Below, in pieces: positions 32,293-33,174 of a DNA stretch of 33,174 bases. The notes beneath the pieces were generated by a model. The model searched no databases, was not told the DNA's origin, and saw nothing but the letters and a program-made list of their open reading frames with translations. The DNA is from Bacteroidales bacterium. GTDB taxonomy: Bacteria; Bacteroidota; Bacteroidia; Bacteroidales; ML635J-15. Made by a program: the position numbers and the translations under genes. The first letter of the stretch is position 1; each line of letters starts with the position of its first letter. The stretch covers positions 1-33,174 of the forward strand of contig JALOAQ010000015.1 in the NCBI GenBank assembly GCA_023228725.1, written 5' to 3'.

Positions 32293-33174
32293 TTAAATTT
32301 TTGTCAAGACTATATCTAAAATTTCTTTTTCAAGGGCAAGTGCTTTATTTTCAATATCTTGACCATCAGCAATTAGTTTATTAATAAAATCTTTATCTTT
32401 AAAACTTCCTGCATTTATCCTAACATTTAAAAACCCGCCTTGTACTCCTGCTCTAGCTGCAATAGCACCAACTGCTGCATCACTTACCGAGGCTTCTAAT
32501 CCTGTTTTTGCCATTTCTAACATTACCTCCATACTATTATAGCAGATTTGCATTGTTTTAAATGGAATTTCAATTGCGTATTTTGTAGCATCCTGAATTG
32601 CTTGCGAGCGAATTGCTTTTTCTTCATCACTTCCTTTTGGCAAGCCATAAGATTCAATAATTTTAGTATAGGCTATAGTATCTTCGTCAACAAGTTTTAA
32701 TAAATCTTCTTGATAAACTTTTCCTTTTTCTGCCCAATCGCTATATTCTAACCATTTTTCATCATGGCGATATTTATTAGCAGTTAAATTTGCAACCATT
32801 GTTCCTAACGCCACACCTAAGGCACCAATATAAGCAGAAACTGAGCCACCACCAGGAGCAGGAGATTCTGAAGCAGCCTTAAAACTAAAACTAGTCAAGT
32901 CCATATCAACTAACTTCTTATCTGTTTCCTCCTCAATCATATATTCAATAATGTTCTTCTTAGGGTCAAAAGGCTTTAACTCATCTAAACCAAGCGATTT
33001 TACAGCTATTTTAATAATTTCAGCATCTGAAATTCCTGTTGAACGTCCTTGTTTTTTTAAGAAATATTTTCCCGCATCTAAAATTGCTTTTAATGGCATA
33101 ACACCAACAAGTTCTGAGCCTGTAACTCTTAAACCATTAGCTGTTGCTCTTTCACAAACAGTATCGAAAGCCAC
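32293..33174 (-). CDS. ftcD: Formiminotransferase-cyclodeaminase, C-terminal part (gene runs off window)
   Basis: 293 residues visible; the 5' end lies beyond 33174. A GTG at the edge happens to look like a start but is inside the protein. Residues ~1-85 are the end of the formiminotransferase part (RVTGSELVGVMPLKAILDAG, then SLGLDELKPFDPKKNIIEYM). The rest is cyclodeaminase with SPAPGGGSVSAYIGALGVALG, then DAAVGAIAARAGVQGG. The fused enzyme moves the formimino group from formiminoglutamate to tetrahydrofolate and deaminates it to methenyl-THF, the end of histidine degradation. Other hut genes would be expected just outside the window (inference). Confidence 0.92.
   Translation of the reverse strand: MAFDTVCERATANGLRVTGSELVGVMPLKAILDAGKYFLKKQGRSTGISDAEIIKIAVKSLGLDELKPFDPKKNIIEYMIEEETDKKLVDMDLTSFSFKAASESPAPGGGSVSAYIGALGVALGTMVANLTANKYRHDEKWLEYSDWAEKGKVYQEDLLKLVDEDTIAYTKIIESYGLPKGSDEEKAIRSQAIQDATKYAIEIPFKTMQICYNSMEVMLEMAKTGLEASVSDAAVGAIAARAGVQGGFLNVRINAGSFKDKDFINKLIADGQDIENKALALEKEILDIVLTKI

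Noticed and set aside
33172..33174. GTG at the right edge as start of the cyclodeaminase gene
   Set aside because: The sequence from here is the middle of the formiminotransferase fold, so the protein must continue beyond the edge.

Overview
The window is a piece of chromosome from a very AT-rich member of the Bacteroidota (Bacteroidales- or Flavobacteriia-like). The signs are a type IX secretion C-terminal signal on a surface adhesin (end of the first gene), S46 dipeptidyl-peptidase, DUF5683, DUF4294 and DUF3109 proteins, a parA-parB-DUF5683-transglycosylase gene order, almost no Shine-Dalgarno sequences, and several upstream regions matching the Bacteroidota promoter TTG-N19/20-TAnnTTTG. 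I see no rRNA, CRISPR array, insertion sequence, integrase, phage or recognisable defence gene. No gene-free stretch exceeds 300 bases; the longest are 25699-25944 and 18189-18380, both between divergent genes.

Layout. 1-2436: 3' part of a large repetitive T9SS-exported adhesin, ending at a long hairpin shared with a convergent secreted endonuclease/exonuclease/phosphatase-family protein. 3745-5856: comM/yifB-like ATPase, a small exported protein of unknown function, and a 37-residue membrane protein, ended by a strong hairpin. 5958-8111: periplasmic S46 dipeptidyl-peptidase on the minus strand. 8206-10452: secreted YD-like repeat protein, acyl-ACP thioesterase and a YgjV-type membrane protein with an extra C-terminal domain. 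10502-12595: divergent EamA transporter and rlmN. 12636-14307: secreted protein of unknown function and a tRNA-Lys(CTT) that share a bidirectional terminator.

14369-18188 (minus): Crp/Fnr regulator, mutS2 and a DUF3109 protein, probably one operon. 18381-18992: DUF4294 protein. 18987-23743 (minus): parA, parB, DUF5683, LysM lytic transglycosylase and ddl, tightly packed, linking chromosome segregation with peptidoglycan metabolism. 23883-25698 (minus): TPR membrane protein, ribH and a putative lipoprotein. 25945-28563: mutS. 28727-30260 (minus): Fe-type superoxide dismutase and a two-domain universal stress protein. 30375-32150: secreted 5'-nucleotidase/metallophosphatase. 32293-33174: 3' part of a fused formiminotransferase-cyclodeaminase running off the right edge.

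Overall this is mainly core chromosome: mismatch repair and MutS2, rRNA modification, DNA uptake/recombination, cell-wall and segregation genes, riboflavin synthesis and oxidative-stress defence, mixed with cell-envelope proteins. I did not find a convincing new multi-gene system. The points most worth a second look are a changed active-site motif in the acyl-ACP thioesterase, the YgjV fusion, two small membrane/exported proteins after comM, the nearly identical adhesin modules at the left edge, and a palindrome between the stress-protein gene and sodB.
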